IMG/VR virus record: IMGVR_UViG_3300030098_002146
Span: 1 to 37,279 of that record
Strand: one strand, 5' to 3'
Source of the DNA: a virus
Length of the DNA stretch: 37,279 nucleotides
In this document: positions 5,810-12,762 of the stretch, in pieces
How the letters are laid out: each line of letters opens with the position of its first letter
How positions within the stretch are numbered: the first letter of the stretch is position 1
Position numbers and translations under genes: made by a program
Notes under the pieces: model-generated
What the model was told of the DNA's origin: nothing
Databases searched by the model: none
Seen by the model: the letters and a program-made list of their open reading frames with translations, nothing else

Positions 5810-5932
5810 TTATTCGTAAAATTCCACTCCATCCCCTCCCATCCATAAATGTTCTGTGTCATCCACATTTTTAATAGTGCAACATCCTGATAAACATATA
5901 AACAGAATTAGAATCAACACTCTACCAATCAT
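5810..5932 (-). CDS. Tiny predicted lipoprotein, 40 aa
   Basis: A complete short frame with a textbook lipoprotein signal: MIGR, a hydrophobic VLILILFIC core, then the lipobox LSGC (Cys17). The mature part is only 24 residues (CCTIKNVDDTEHLWMGGDGV and a short end). The ATG overlaps the end of the zinc-rich gene by 11 bp, which suggests translational coupling, and the stop lies 24 bp before the HTH_39 start. Candidates are an Rz1-like spanin component, a superinfection-exclusion lipoprotein or an envelope effector. Its place in the early DNA-metabolism operon argues against lysis. It is easy to miss because of its size. Confidence 0.6.
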   Translation of the reverse strand: MIGRVLILILFICLSGCCTIKNVDDTEHLWMGGDGVEFYE

Positions 5933-6236
5933 CCCTCATCATTTCTCTGTAATTCTCTTCTGCTAATGCTTTATATTCGTGTTCTTCTATTATTTCACAT
6001 TCCTCTCCACATTCATTACAGATATCTATATATTCATATCCCTGCTCTATAGCACCGCAATCATCACATACTGTCCACCCCTCATCTCCAGCGCATTTCT
6101 CTCCTATATTGTCAGAGCCGCACTCTGCACAGGTAGGTACTTCTTCCTCGTAGCTAGAGCCACAACAAGAGCTTACCATTCCGTATCCCTGCCCATCATC
6201 TATAGGGTTGCTTAATTTCCAATTATCGTAATTCAT
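5922..6236 (-). CDS. Multi-zinc-ribbon acidic protein, 104 aa
   Basis: There are three sets of Cys pairs: SCCGSS with CAECG (about residues 23-40), CAGDEGWTVCDDCG (48-61) and ICNECGEEC (72-80). This suggests two or three small zinc ribbons on an acidic, Tyr/Glu-rich chain. Such proteins bind nucleic acid or protein partners; no enzyme motif is visible. It is 2 bp after the 115-aa gene and overlaps the lipoprotein start by 11 bp. Its zinc ribbons add to those of the 389-aa, 74-aa and 66-aa proteins and the M20 tail. Confidence 0.7.
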   Translation of the reverse strand: MNYDNWKLSNPIDDGQGYGMVSSCCGSSYEEEVPTCAECGSDNIGEKCAGDEGWTVCDDCGAIEQGYEYIDICNECGEECEIIEEHEYKALAEENYREMMRDDW

Positions 6237-6238
6237 AT

Positions 6239-6586
6239 CTATACAGTATCGTTATTAATTCTAGGAACAAAGAACTCTTCTTTCTTATATAGTCCTAATA
6301 AATCGTGTGCAAGTGTATTTGTAAATTGATTAAGGTAATAGGGTTCTATTTTGTTTTCTAAATCCTCGTTAATACCATTACCATAATAATAGTCCACTAA
6401 ATCTACACAATACTTAGGATTGTCAGATAAAGTAAATACTACCATTTGTCTTTTGTCTTTACATTCATCCATAAAAGGCAGGTGTTTTGTGCAAATCTCT
6501 ATTGCTGTGTCTAAGGCATTATCACTATATTCGCTTACTGATAAATAGTCTAATGTCTCCGTTAAAATTTTCTCTAGTTTTTTCAT
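6239..6586 (-). CDS. Hypothetical protein, 115 aa, first gene of the DNA-metabolism operon
   Basis: An unrecognised mixed alpha/beta acidic protein (MKKLEKILTETLDYLSVSEY start, Tyr-rich centre DLVDYYYGNG). It is the first gene behind promoter 6630-6660, with a leader of about 37 nt that contains the repeated box CTAACTAACTATTAAC just before the ATG. Its position suggests early, strong expression and a role in host takeover or regulation, but nothing in the sequence points to a function. Confidence 0.65.
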   Translation of the reverse strand: MKKLEKILTETLDYLSVSEYSDNALDTAIEICTKHLPFMDECKDKRQMVVFTLSDNPKYCVDLVDYYYGNGINEDLENKIEPYYLNQFTNTLAHDLLGLYKKEEFFVPRINNDTV

Positions 6587-6629
6587 AATTTAGTGTTTTC
6601 GTTAATAGTTAGTTAGTTGAAATTCTGTA

Positions 6630-6660
6630 CAAAGATACAACAATTTTTTAAACTACCAAA
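6630..6660 (-). promoter_or_regulatory. Bacteroidetes-type promoter of the DNA-metabolism operon
   Basis: On the minus strand TTTG (6657-6660), 19 nt, then TATCTTTG (6630-6637). Its -7 box is identical to that of promoter 3446-3477. The start should be near 6624, about 37 nt before the first gene. Confidence 0.75.
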
Positions 6661-6697
6661 CTTTTTTACAAGTTTTTTTTAATTTTATTGTATTATA

Positions 6698-6751
6698 TCT
6701 TTAAATTGATATTTATCTTTATATTTATCTTTAAGAGTATGCTATACCCTT
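6698..6751 (-). repeat. Dispersed intergenic element, copy A
   Basis: On the minus strand this reads AAGGGTATAGCATACTCTTAAA, an A/T-rich middle, then ATAAATATCAATTTAAAGA (here in pieces). It shares these blocks with 32483-32524. It lies about 40 bp upstream of promoter 6630-6660 and just after the metallophosphoesterase stop. Copy A has an extra GATAAATATAAA-type insertion. It could be a binding site for an activator or part of a terminator region. Confidence 0.5.
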
Positions 6752-6760
6752 AGTTAAGGG

Positions 6761-7846
6761 TTAAAAATAATGTGTTAATCTTGCTACCTGACCGCTTTCT
6801 TTATCGTGAATAAAACCTTCACAGGCTTTAGGAACACCTGTAAATCCTTTTCTGTTGTGCCAGCTGTCTGTTCCGCTAGGCGAACGCATATATTCCACAG
6901 TAACACCAATAAAATCTTTTGAGTCTAGCCATTTATGTTTTACTTTATGATGTATATGATGTAAATACCAATACCTATATTTTGTTTGGCTCCACATTTT
7001 AGGACATTCTTGCGCCATTAATAATGGAAGTTTATCCATTTTAGCTCCATCTCCATGCTCTAATCCTATAAGATTATTACCATATTGATAGTATTTTCTA
7101 TGAGAGACGCTTATATCAAACCTTACATCTTCAGCTTTTCTAAACCAAGACTTTAAAGTATGAGCTAAATGAAAGCCACTTTGATAGTCGTGATTTGACA
7201 TTGAGTGTAAAATATCAACAGGAGCAAGCTCTCTTAACATTTCTATAACCTTAACATACAACATTAAAGCAATCTCATAATGCTCCCACCACTTACCATC
7301 AGTATCCTGATGAGTTCCTTTGGTTGTAGTATTATATACATTATCTATATGTAGCACATCATTACCAATACAAAATAAAATTTTATCCAAATCAAATCCT
7401 TTAGATTTGTCTATAATACCCTGCACACCTTCAACCACTCTAGACACAGCAGTTTCACAGTCATATGACTCCCCTGTTTCTAATTCACTAGCATACTTTC
7501 CTATATGTATATCAGCTGGATTAACTACTAATAAGTGAGAGCCTTTTTTTCTTTTAATTTTTTTATAATCAGGAGAATATTTCTCAATAAAATTATTTAC
7601 ATTTTTAAAAATTTTATTCTCGTCTAATCCGCAATCTTCTTTAGTTACTATTGAAAATCTATATTCCCCATTGGCTGATTGCCAATGTTTTACAGAAACA
7701 ACATCTTTTTTGTCTATCCCCCTATCTTCAAGATGTTCGTCTAAAGCTGTATTATTATTTATATTATCTACAACCTTTGCTCTATGTTGATAGATTAAGT
7801 TTTCTTCTTCTTGAGTTAACCTTAATCTTCTTCCATACTTTTTCAT
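6761..7846 (-). CDS. Calcineurin-like (SbcD/Mre11-type) metallophosphoesterase, 361 aa
   Basis: The five metallophosphoesterase motifs are visible: DIHIG (D112, H114), GND (161-163), SNHD (N218, H219, D220), EHGD (H264, D266) and the HHIHH stretch (296-300). The first 90 residues form a Lys/Glu-rich, helix-turn-helix-like N-terminal part with TQEEENLI. The family includes nucleases and phosphodiesterases; phage members are thought to process DNA. It stands alone between the late-operon terminator and the next promoter. A small inverted repeat (ACCCTT/AAGGGT, 6746-6761) overlaps its stop. A TATATTTG box right before its ATG could serve a leaderless message but lacks a -33 element. Confidence 0.85.
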   Translation of the reverse strand: MKKYGRRLRLTQEEENLIYQHRAKVVDNINNNTALDEHLEDRGIDKKDVVSVKHWQSANGEYRFSIVTKEDCGLDENKIFKNVNNFIEKYSPDYKKIKRKKGSHLLVVNPADIHIGKYASELETGESYDCETAVSRVVEGVQGIIDKSKGFDLDKILFCIGNDVLHIDNVYNTTTKGTHQDTDGKWWEHYEIALMLYVKVIEMLRELAPVDILHSMSNHDYQSGFHLAHTLKSWFRKAEDVRFDISVSHRKYYQYGNNLIGLEHGDGAKMDKLPLLMAQECPKMWSQTKYRYWYLHHIHHKVKHKWLDSKDFIGVTVEYMRSPSGTDSWHNRKGFTGVPKACEGFIHDKESGQVARLTHYF

Positions 7847-7875
7847 GTCTCAAATATATAGAAAAAAGACCCTTA

Positions 7876-7914
7876 TAAAAAGAAAGAGTGAGAAGTTATT
7901 AACTCCCCACTCTT
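7876..7914 (-). terminator. Strong intrinsic terminator of the late operon
   Basis: On the minus strand AAGAGTGGGGAGT pairs with ACTTCTCACTCTT (13 bp, two G-U) around a 5-nt TAATA loop (7884-7914), followed at once by TTCTTTTT (7876-7883). It sits downstream of the holin gene and is the clearest terminator in the window. Confidence 0.85.
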
Positions 7915-7987
7915 AACTACTAACTAGACCATCCTAGAAAACACTCATAAGAAGGTCTGCAAATATATGAGTTTTTTTTCAAAAATA

Positions 7988-8191
7988 CTATTTTTTATTT
8001 GACTTACTTATATCAGCGATACCCTGACCAATTATCAAAGCGATAATAGAGTGTAATATTGCTTCTGTTTCTTCAGGATTTAAGCCAAAGGCATCGTGTA
8101 ATAATTGAACTACTACAGCTACAATAGTGTACCAAAATTTCTTTGACTTTAGCATTTGACCGATTAAAAATTTTTCAATTAATTTTTTCAT
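7988..8191 (-). CDS. Holin, two membrane segments, 67 aa
   Basis: A basic start (MKKLIEKFLIGQMLKSKK) is followed by a hydrophobic segment FWYTIVAVVVQLL (20-32), a short turn FGLNPEETEA, a second hydrophobic segment ILHSIIALIIGQGIADI (45-61) and a Lys-rich tail. Size, two-helix layout and position at the end of the late operon, 1 bp after the DUF5675 gene and just before the terminator, fit a class II-type phage holin. It would make the hole in the inner membrane at lysis. Confidence 0.75.
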   Translation of the reverse strand: MKKLIEKFLIGQMLKSKKFWYTIVAVVVQLLHDAFGLNPEETEAILHSIIALIIGQGIADISKSNKK

Positions 8192-8192
8192 T

Positions 8193-8702
8193 TTATTTAT
8201 TTTTTATTGTTAGATTTATATTTTCACTTAAGTTATTATTAAACAAATAATTCATTAGGTAAGTATGAGCTATCTTGCTTTCCAAAATCTTATCAGGAGT
8301 TTGCGCTCTATGGGTTCCTGTTAATATACATCCTCTACTGTCTGAAGGGTAGTTCCCACGATGGAATAAAATATAACTTCTGTCCTTTACATCTTGCACA
8401 AGTAAGTGAACATAATCATAGTTTCCACTCTCATTTCTATACCTTACCCTGCACTTATAATTACCATGCGGGATGCAAGATACACCTTTTTGGTTATCTT
8501 TCCAAGGCAATTCTAAAGTATGTGCCATAAACTCTCCATTGCAATAGAGTTTGCCTAGAACAGATTTAGAAGTAAAAGTATCTCTAATTATAAGTAGATT
8601 AGCTTTACCTACCTTGACCTCTGTATTTTTTCTTATAGCCATTTTGAGATTTTGAAGCATTTTTGCTATGCACCCCTTTTCTTTTTTTTCTTGTGCCTTC
8701 AC
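8193..8702 (-). CDS. DUF5675 protein, probable endolysin or lysis enzyme, 169 aa
   Basis: The core from residue 48 matches DUF5675: LGKLYCNGEFMAHTLELPW, then GVSCIPHGNYKCRVR, then YILFHRGNYPSDSRGCILTG (in pieces). The HxGNxxxDSxGC block is like the His/Cys active-site stretch of L,D-transpeptidase-type enzymes, and the family often sits in phage lysis cassettes. The basic first 30 residues may be a leader or a late-start artefact (ATGs exist further in). It is next to the holin. Cell-wall action is inference from family and context. Confidence 0.7.
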   Translation of the reverse strand: MKAQEKKEKGCIAKMLQNLKMAIRKNTEVKVGKANLLIIRDTFTSKSVLGKLYCNGEFMAHTLELPWKDNQKGVSCIPHGNYKCRVRYRNESGNYDYVHLLVQDVKDRSYILFHRGNYPSDSRGCILTGTHRAQTPDKILESKIAHTYLMNYLFNNNLSENINLTIKNK

Positions 8703-8733
8703 GAAATATAAAGCTTAATTTAGCCATGTTTTA

Positions 8734-9222
8734 TTATTCTCCCTCTTCTATACCTCCTTTAGTTACAGCAACATACTCTATATCTATACTTTCTGTAGTG
8801 CTTGCGCTTGCTCCATTTATTTGCTGAATATCTGCAAAAGTAACAGGGCCTGAAGCTGCTAAATAATCTGTTTCAGGACTCATTAATATAAAGCTTTCTC
8901 CCGCTTCAACATTAAAATAAATATAATCAGCACCATTGTATAACTCTAATATTAGAGCGTTTGAATCATCAGTATTCGTAATTCTAAAATAAGAATAATC
9001 AGCTACTACAACTTGCCCTTTTGCATCTACTGTAGATAAAGCAAGAATAGTTGTTACAGTCATACCTTCTTCTCCTTTCGCAGCAATAGTCATAATCCTT
9101 TGGTCAACCTTACCATTACCAGCAAAAGATTTATTTAAATTGTTTCCGTAAGTAACACCATTTAAAGTTACCGTTTCCGTTATACTAACATCTAATTGAG
9201 CTTTTGTTATTGTTCCTGCCAT
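8734..9222 (-). CDS. Beta-rich structural protein, 162 aa
   Basis: A Thr/Ala/Gly-rich protein with alternating hydrophobic strands (MTVTTILALSTVDAKGQVVV and NALILELYNGADYIYFNVEA in pieces) and an acidic end (GGIEEGE). There are no Cys or catalytic motifs. The composition is typical of head-decoration or fibre-type virion proteins in Bacteroidetes phages. It begins 2 bp after the small holin-like gene and precedes the lysis genes. I infer a virion surface role only from composition and position. Confidence 0.6.
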   Translation of the reverse strand: MAGTITKAQLDVSITETVTLNGVTYGNNLNKSFAGNGKVDQRIMTIAAKGEEGMTVTTILALSTVDAKGQVVVADYSYFRITNTDDSNALILELYNGADYIYFNVEAGESFILMSPETDYLAASGPVTFADIQQINGASASTTESIDIEYVAVTKGGIEEGE

Positions 9223-9224
9223 GT

Positions 9225-9383
9225 CTATTTATTTTTTATTTTTACATACTTATAAATTGTAAACATAATCGCTAGAGAAAGCGATACAAAAGTTAACAAT
9301 TCATTTACTTGAGATAAGGACACCCCTATTCCTGCTGTATTAGCAACCACCACCTGTATTGTATCATTCATTTGTCCTTTCAT
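9225..9383 (-). CDS. Small single-pass membrane protein, holin-like, 52 aa
   Basis: A complete short frame (ATG at 9383, or 9371 for M5). An amphipathic first half, TIQVVVANTAGIGVSLSQVNE, is followed by a hydrophobic segment LLTFVSLSLAIMFTIYKYV (29-47) and a short basic tail VKIKNK. The layout resembles small one-helix holins or holin partners found in Bacteroidetes phages. It ends 2 bp before the next ATG and starts 13 bp after the 169-aa gene, so it fills an otherwise empty gap. It could pair with the two-helix holin at 7988-8191. Confidence 0.65.
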   Translation of the reverse strand: MKGQMNDTIQVVVANTAGIGVSLSQVNELLTFVSLSLAIMFTIYKYVKIKNK

Positions 9384-9396
9384 TTTTTTTATATTA

Positions 9397-9906
9397 TTAT
9401 TTATATTCTTTATGGCCTAATAAATAAACCTTTAAGCCTGTTCCTTCGTTTCCAGCACCACCAATGGTAGTTATGTCTATCGTTATTTTAGAGTTATCTC
9501 CTATTTCTGATGTATCAATAACAGCTGCTGTTGCCGCAGTTACTGATGTGTTTTCGGTAGCATCAATAGTTAGCAAGGTAGAAAGAATACTAACGCCTGC
9601 CTTTTTTATGTCTACTGTTACGGTAGCATCAGCTACTTCAAAAATACTAGCCCTTACCTCTGTTAATCTAAAATCGTAAGGCATATAAATATAGTCAGCA
9701 TCTCCTGTAACCGCTAGCGTAGTTTCTATTGTCCCGTAACTCAATACTAGGCATTTTGTATTTCTTACCCAACCAAGACTACCATCTAAACCATCAGCAG
9801 TAGCGCCATTTCCTTTAGAAAGAAAGCTATTATTTCTAGCAGACTCAAATCCCATAGGGTTATGTCTGTTTACATCTAATAAGTTTTTATGTTCGTTTGC
9901 CGCCAT
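9397..9906 (-). CDS. Beta-rich structural protein, 169 aa
   Basis: The N-terminus is a short linker (MAANEHKNLLDVNRHNPMGF) that may anchor to the virion, followed by a Gly-rich turn and a Thr/Val/Ile beta-rich domain from about residue 55 to the end (DADYIYMPYDFRLTEVRASI, then ATVTVDIKKAG, in pieces). There is no enzyme motif. It is probably a head fibre, decoration or receptor-contact protein. It lies 9 bp after the connector gene. Its fold type looks like that of the 260-aa protein at 19511-20293 (ADCYLKRVYGYL block), though the match is weak. Confidence 0.6.
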   Translation of the reverse strand: MAANEHKNLLDVNRHNPMGFESARNNSFLSKGNGATADGLDGSLGWVRNTKCLVLSYGTIETTLAVTGDADYIYMPYDFRLTEVRASIFEVADATVTVDIKKAGVSILSTLLTIDATENTSVTAATAAVIDTSEIGDNSKITIDITTIGGAGNEGTGLKVYLLGHKEYK

Positions 9907-9915
9907 ATTTATATT

Positions 9916-10524
9916 TTAACAAGTTGTACACCCTTGACATTTACAATACCCATAATAAGAATTACAAGAAGGACAAGCGTCTCCCCCTGTATAATCATAT
10001 ATACTATCATAAAATATCATTCCATGATTTTTATATGTATCACTCATGCTTTTAGGCTTATTATCCTCATAAGTGGTAAACATACCGTCTTGGTCATCTC
10101 CATTTAAATAATCCATCATATCTTCAGCAAAAATTTCAGCCTTTCTATATGTATCTTGCTTAAACATATTATAATCATTGTCGTCTATAACTCTAGAAAA
10201 CTCATCTAGATTATGAACTACACCACTAGAAGTTATGTTATTCATAATATCATTTACAACCTCAAATCTCACAAACCACGCTAAACAATCTTCTAAATAA
10301 TAAGTCATAAAAGTTTGATTATCAGCCGTTAAAGTTCCGTTATTGTGTTGAAGCTTTAATTCTCCATAAAACTTTTCTCCTAATAAAGGTCTAATATGAG
10401 CAAGCTCTGCTAAAACTATTGTGTTGCTAGAGACAAGCACAGGGTCTGTATTTTTATTAGTAAATGTTTTTTCTATTACTTCTCCTGCGGTAACTAAAGG
10501 GTCATATTGTCTATAATTTGCCAT
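9916..10524 (-). CDS. Head-tail connector-like protein with Cys-rich tail, 202 aa
   Basis: The helical body (residues 10-150: LAHIRPLLGEKFYGEL, TYYLEDCLAWFVRFEVVNDI, then DTYRKAEIFAEDMMDYL) has the look of the adaptor proteins that sit under the portal in siphoviruses, and it directly follows the portal gene (3 bp). The last 20 residues carry six Cys (CPSCNSYYGYCKCQGCTTC), a likely metal-binding knob or disulfide cluster, which is unusual for a connector. I am fairly confident of the virion role, less of the exact connector type. Confidence 0.65.
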   Translation of the reverse strand: MANYRQYDPLVTAGEVIEKTFTNKNTDPVLVSSNTIVLAELAHIRPLLGEKFYGELKLQHNNGTLTADNQTFMTYYLEDCLAWFVRFEVVNDIMNNITSSGVVHNLDEFSRVIDDNDYNMFKQDTYRKAEIFAEDMMDYLNGDDQDGMFTTYEDNKPKSMSDTYKNHGMIFYDSIYDYTGGDACPSCNSYYGYCKCQGCTTC

Positions 10525-10527
10525 TTC

Positions 10528-11868
10528 CTATTGTTCTATTGTTACTGATTTTTCATCTTCTATCTCTCCATCTCCATCTTCATCTCTTTGAGTGACTATA
10601 ATCTCTCTATCAGCTACAAACATATCTCCATCGCTCAACATAGGTAAATCCTCATCAATTAAAGCTCTCTGCTCATTAATAGTTAAAACCTCTCTAATAT
10701 CCACATCATTAGCGTAAGAGATTGGCGGCTCATAGTGTATAGTTAAGTCTTTAGGGTCATAGCCCATTTCATTGTATAGAACTGTTCTGATTCCATTTAA
10801 CAGCATTTCAGATGTGTCTTTTATAACTGTTGTCATAACTAAATCATACGCAATTCTAATCTCACTTCCTGTGTTATTCATTTTTCCTGAGCTAACAATA
10901 CCTGAAAGTGATGGCTGCCATCTATTAGCAGTTATTATATTTTGGTCGGTTATCTTTTGTAAATCAATCCAACTTCCTTCTTGGTCGTCTTTAATAACCT
11001 GAACATTTGCTGGAGAAGTATCTCCATTTTTTACTATAAAAAGTATCTTCCCGTTATTACCCTCTCCTACAAATTTCTTTTGAGCTTCTCTTACCATCTC
11101 TTGAGCTTCTTGCTCTCCCATATCTCCGCTAATTTCTACTATTGCAGAAGGTTGGAATCCATTCATAAACTTAGTATGATTCCATTTTCCAATTTCGTAA
11201 TCTACGCATATATGCTCTAAAGCCGCCACATAATCAGGTAGCCCATAAAAATTAAAAGTAGGTTCGTAATCTTTAAAATGTATTACGAATTTGTTGTGCG
11301 CTACCCTAGGGTAAATAGGCAGCCTGTGTATTTTTTCATCTTCATTCCAATATCTACACCAATCAGGATTAACATAAACCTCTTTTTTGGTTTTACTCAT
11401 TCTAACTTTGGTTGCATCTAAATGATAAATATTTACACCCCCCTCATAAATAACACACTCCATGTAAGCATTACCAAAAGTATAATAATCGTCTGCTAGT
11501 TTTTTAAAGACATCTCTTAATGATTCGTGGTCTGCATTAACATCTTTAATGAACCTCTCTAAAGAGTCGTTATTACAAACAAATTTAGCTCCACTCGTAA
11601 AGACAGTTTTTTGAGCTAACACACTTCTATGTGTAGAAGATTTTCTTTTTAATTCCGCTAGATACTGAGGAAACAAGTTATCATCCCCAAAGGGTATCCA
11701 TTTGGAATTTACATTTTTTAAGTTTTTAGGCTCACTAATACTTGGAGGAACCCCTAGGTTAAAAACTCCAAATTCAAAAGTATTATTTTTGCCGCTAGGC
11801 TTTTTAACACTAGCTGTTTTCTTTGCCTGACTTACTTTCTTTCTTTGACTTTTTGACGGTACTTTCAT
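10528..11868 (-). CDS. Portal protein, 446 aa
   Basis: The chain has the layout of phage portals: a Lys/Ser-rich N-terminal arm, then KWIPFGDDNLFPQYLAELK and SSTHRSVLAQKTVF (residues 55-95), a clip/stem region with YHLDATKVRMSK (about 148-160) and MREAQKK-like helices, and a long crown-type helix with INEQRALIDEDLPM (around 402). The acidic C-terminus contains DEDGDGEIEDE, which resembles a partial calcium-binding loop. The portal forms the DNA entry ring of the head. It lies between the small 75-aa gene (59-bp overlap) and the connector. Its place downstream of the major capsid gene is atypical. Confidence 0.8.
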   Translation of the reverse strand: MKVPSKSQRKKVSQAKKTASVKKPSGKNNTFEFGVFNLGVPPSISEPKNLKNVNSKWIPFGDDNLFPQYLAELKRKSSTHRSVLAQKTVFTSGAKFVCNNDSLERFIKDVNADHESLRDVFKKLADDYYTFGNAYMECVIYEGGVNIYHLDATKVRMSKTKKEVYVNPDWCRYWNEDEKIHRLPIYPRVAHNKFVIHFKDYEPTFNFYGLPDYVAALEHICVDYEIGKWNHTKFMNGFQPSAIVEISGDMGEQEAQEMVREAQKKFVGEGNNGKILFIVKNGDTSPANVQVIKDDQEGSWIDLQKITDQNIITANRWQPSLSGIVSSGKMNNTGSEIRIAYDLVMTTVIKDTSEMLLNGIRTVLYNEMGYDPKDLTIHYEPPISYANDVDIREVLTINEQRALIDEDLPMLSDGDMFVADREIIVTQRDEDGDGEIEDEKSVTIEQ

Positions 11869-12037
11869 TATTTGATTTATTGGTTTTGTCAGTTTTTTCT
11901 ACATAGAGATAGCCATTATCAACCTCTTCATACACCCAAGCAAGCTGCTCTTCTGTTGCGGTATTCCAATGAACTCTAACCCCTTTAAAATAAGTGGCTG
12001 TGTCTTTGTATTGTTTTTTAACTTTATAGTTTGCCAT
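11810..12037 (-). CDS. Small basic protein upstream of portal, about 75 aa
   Basis: From the ATG at 12037 it reads MANYKVKKQYKDTATYFKG, then a Trp-containing segment, VYEEVDNGYLYVEK, and a Lys/Ser/Asn-rich tail. An in-frame ATG at 12100 would add 21 residues (MCDCQGNIKV...), but that start lies only 4 nt after the U-run of a terminator-like hairpin, so I prefer 12037. The last 59 bp overlap the portal start, both frames coding Lys/Ser-rich stretches. The role is unknown, probably a head-assembly accessory. Confidence 0.6.
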   Translation of the reverse strand: MANYKVKKQYKDTATYFKGVRVHWNTATEEQLAWVYEEVDNGYLYVEKTDKTNKSNNESTVKKSKKESKSGKENS

Positions 12038-12061
12038 TTCTAAATAAATTTTTGAGTATGA

Positions 12062-12069
12062 CAAATCTA
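12062..12069 (-). promoter_or_regulatory. Possible internal promoter -7 box (TAGATTTG)
   Basis: TAGATTTG fits the TAnnTTTG consensus and stands between a terminator-like hairpin and the ATG at 12037, giving a leader of about 20 nt. No good TTTG or TTG is found 19-21 nt upstream, so this is a weak call. Confidence 0.3.
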
Positions 12070-12103
12070 CAACTTTTATATTGCCTTGACAGTCACACAT
12101 ATT

Positions 12104-12142
12104 AAAAAGATATTAGCAAGGGGTGTTTATAACCCCTCGCTA
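12104..12142 (-). terminator. Terminator-like hairpin inside the late operon
   Basis: On the minus strand TAGCGAGGGGT pairs with ACCCCTTGCTA (11 bp, one G-U) around a 7-nt loop (12114-12142), followed by ATATCTTTTT (12104-12113 side). It sits 14 bp after the tail-tube-like stop and before the portal block. It could terminate part of the messages so that capsid and tube genes are made in excess over portal. Confidence 0.65.
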
Positions 12143-12156
12143 TTATCAAAATCAAA

Positions 12157-12762
12157 TTATGCAGTATCTGCGGTTACATCTCCAGCTAATATTGTAATTG
12201 CTCCTGTATATTCAAGAGGTAATTCAAATTGTCTTGCTGTTAATGTTATTGTCAATCCATTGTCGTCTGCATATGCCGCACCCGTACCACCTTCAATAGT
12301 AGTTAGGTTAGCATAAGTTTGGTTTCTATCCCAAGGAGTTGAACCTTGAGAACCTTGTTGGTAAATATACGACCATCCTACAACTAACATTGTACCATCA
12401 TTCATCTCCACTAATGCTACAGGACAAGCAGCAGCTAATGCTGTGTCTGTCCATCCAGCTAAACTCATTACTTCGTTGAATCTAGCTCCATTCATTTGTG
12501 GCAGATAGAAAGATAACGCACACTCATAAGCTGTACTTCCGCCTTCCTTAGTACCTGAAATAGCTAAAGAAGCTGTTTCATTCTTGAACTCAAATCTAGC
12601 CCAAGGGTTGGTAGTAGTAAGACCTGTAACTGTATGTGTTGCGTTTGATGATGTAGGTGTTACTGTAGCAATATTATCTAAATCTGTAAGAAGAATTGAC
12701 CTAATTCCTCCTACCGCATTAAGATTGCCGCAAGTTACCGTTAATCCTGTATCTATTGCCAT
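12157..12762 (-). CDS. Probable major tail tube protein, 201 aa
   Basis: A Thr/Ala/Gly-rich, beta-rich protein with few Lys and regular strands (LTVTCGNLNAVGGIRSILL, WARFEFKNETASLAISGTKE, LTITLTARQFELPLEYTGA in pieces). Size, composition and position right after the major capsid gene fit a siphovirus tail tube subunit. Its acidic, highly hydrophilic loops are typical of highly expressed virion proteins. A capsid-decoration role is the main alternative. It is 32 bp after the capsid gene and is followed by a terminator-like hairpin, consistent with high output of these two genes. Confidence 0.55.
   Translation of the reverse strand: MAIDTGLTVTCGNLNAVGGIRSILLTDLDNIATVTPTSSNATHTVTGLTTTNPWARFEFKNETASLAISGTKEGGSTAYECALSFYLPQMNGARFNEVMSLAGWTDTALAAACPVALVEMNDGTMLVVGWSYIYQQGSQGSTPWDRNQTYANLTTIEGGTGAAYADDNGLTITLTARQFELPLEYTGAITILAGDVTADTA

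Noticed and set aside
7853-7860. TATATTTG box before the metallophosphoesterase start as a full promoter
   Set aside because: It matches the -7 consensus, but no TTTG or TTG stands 19-21 nt upstream and it would leave almost no leader. Kept only as a possibility in the gene entry.
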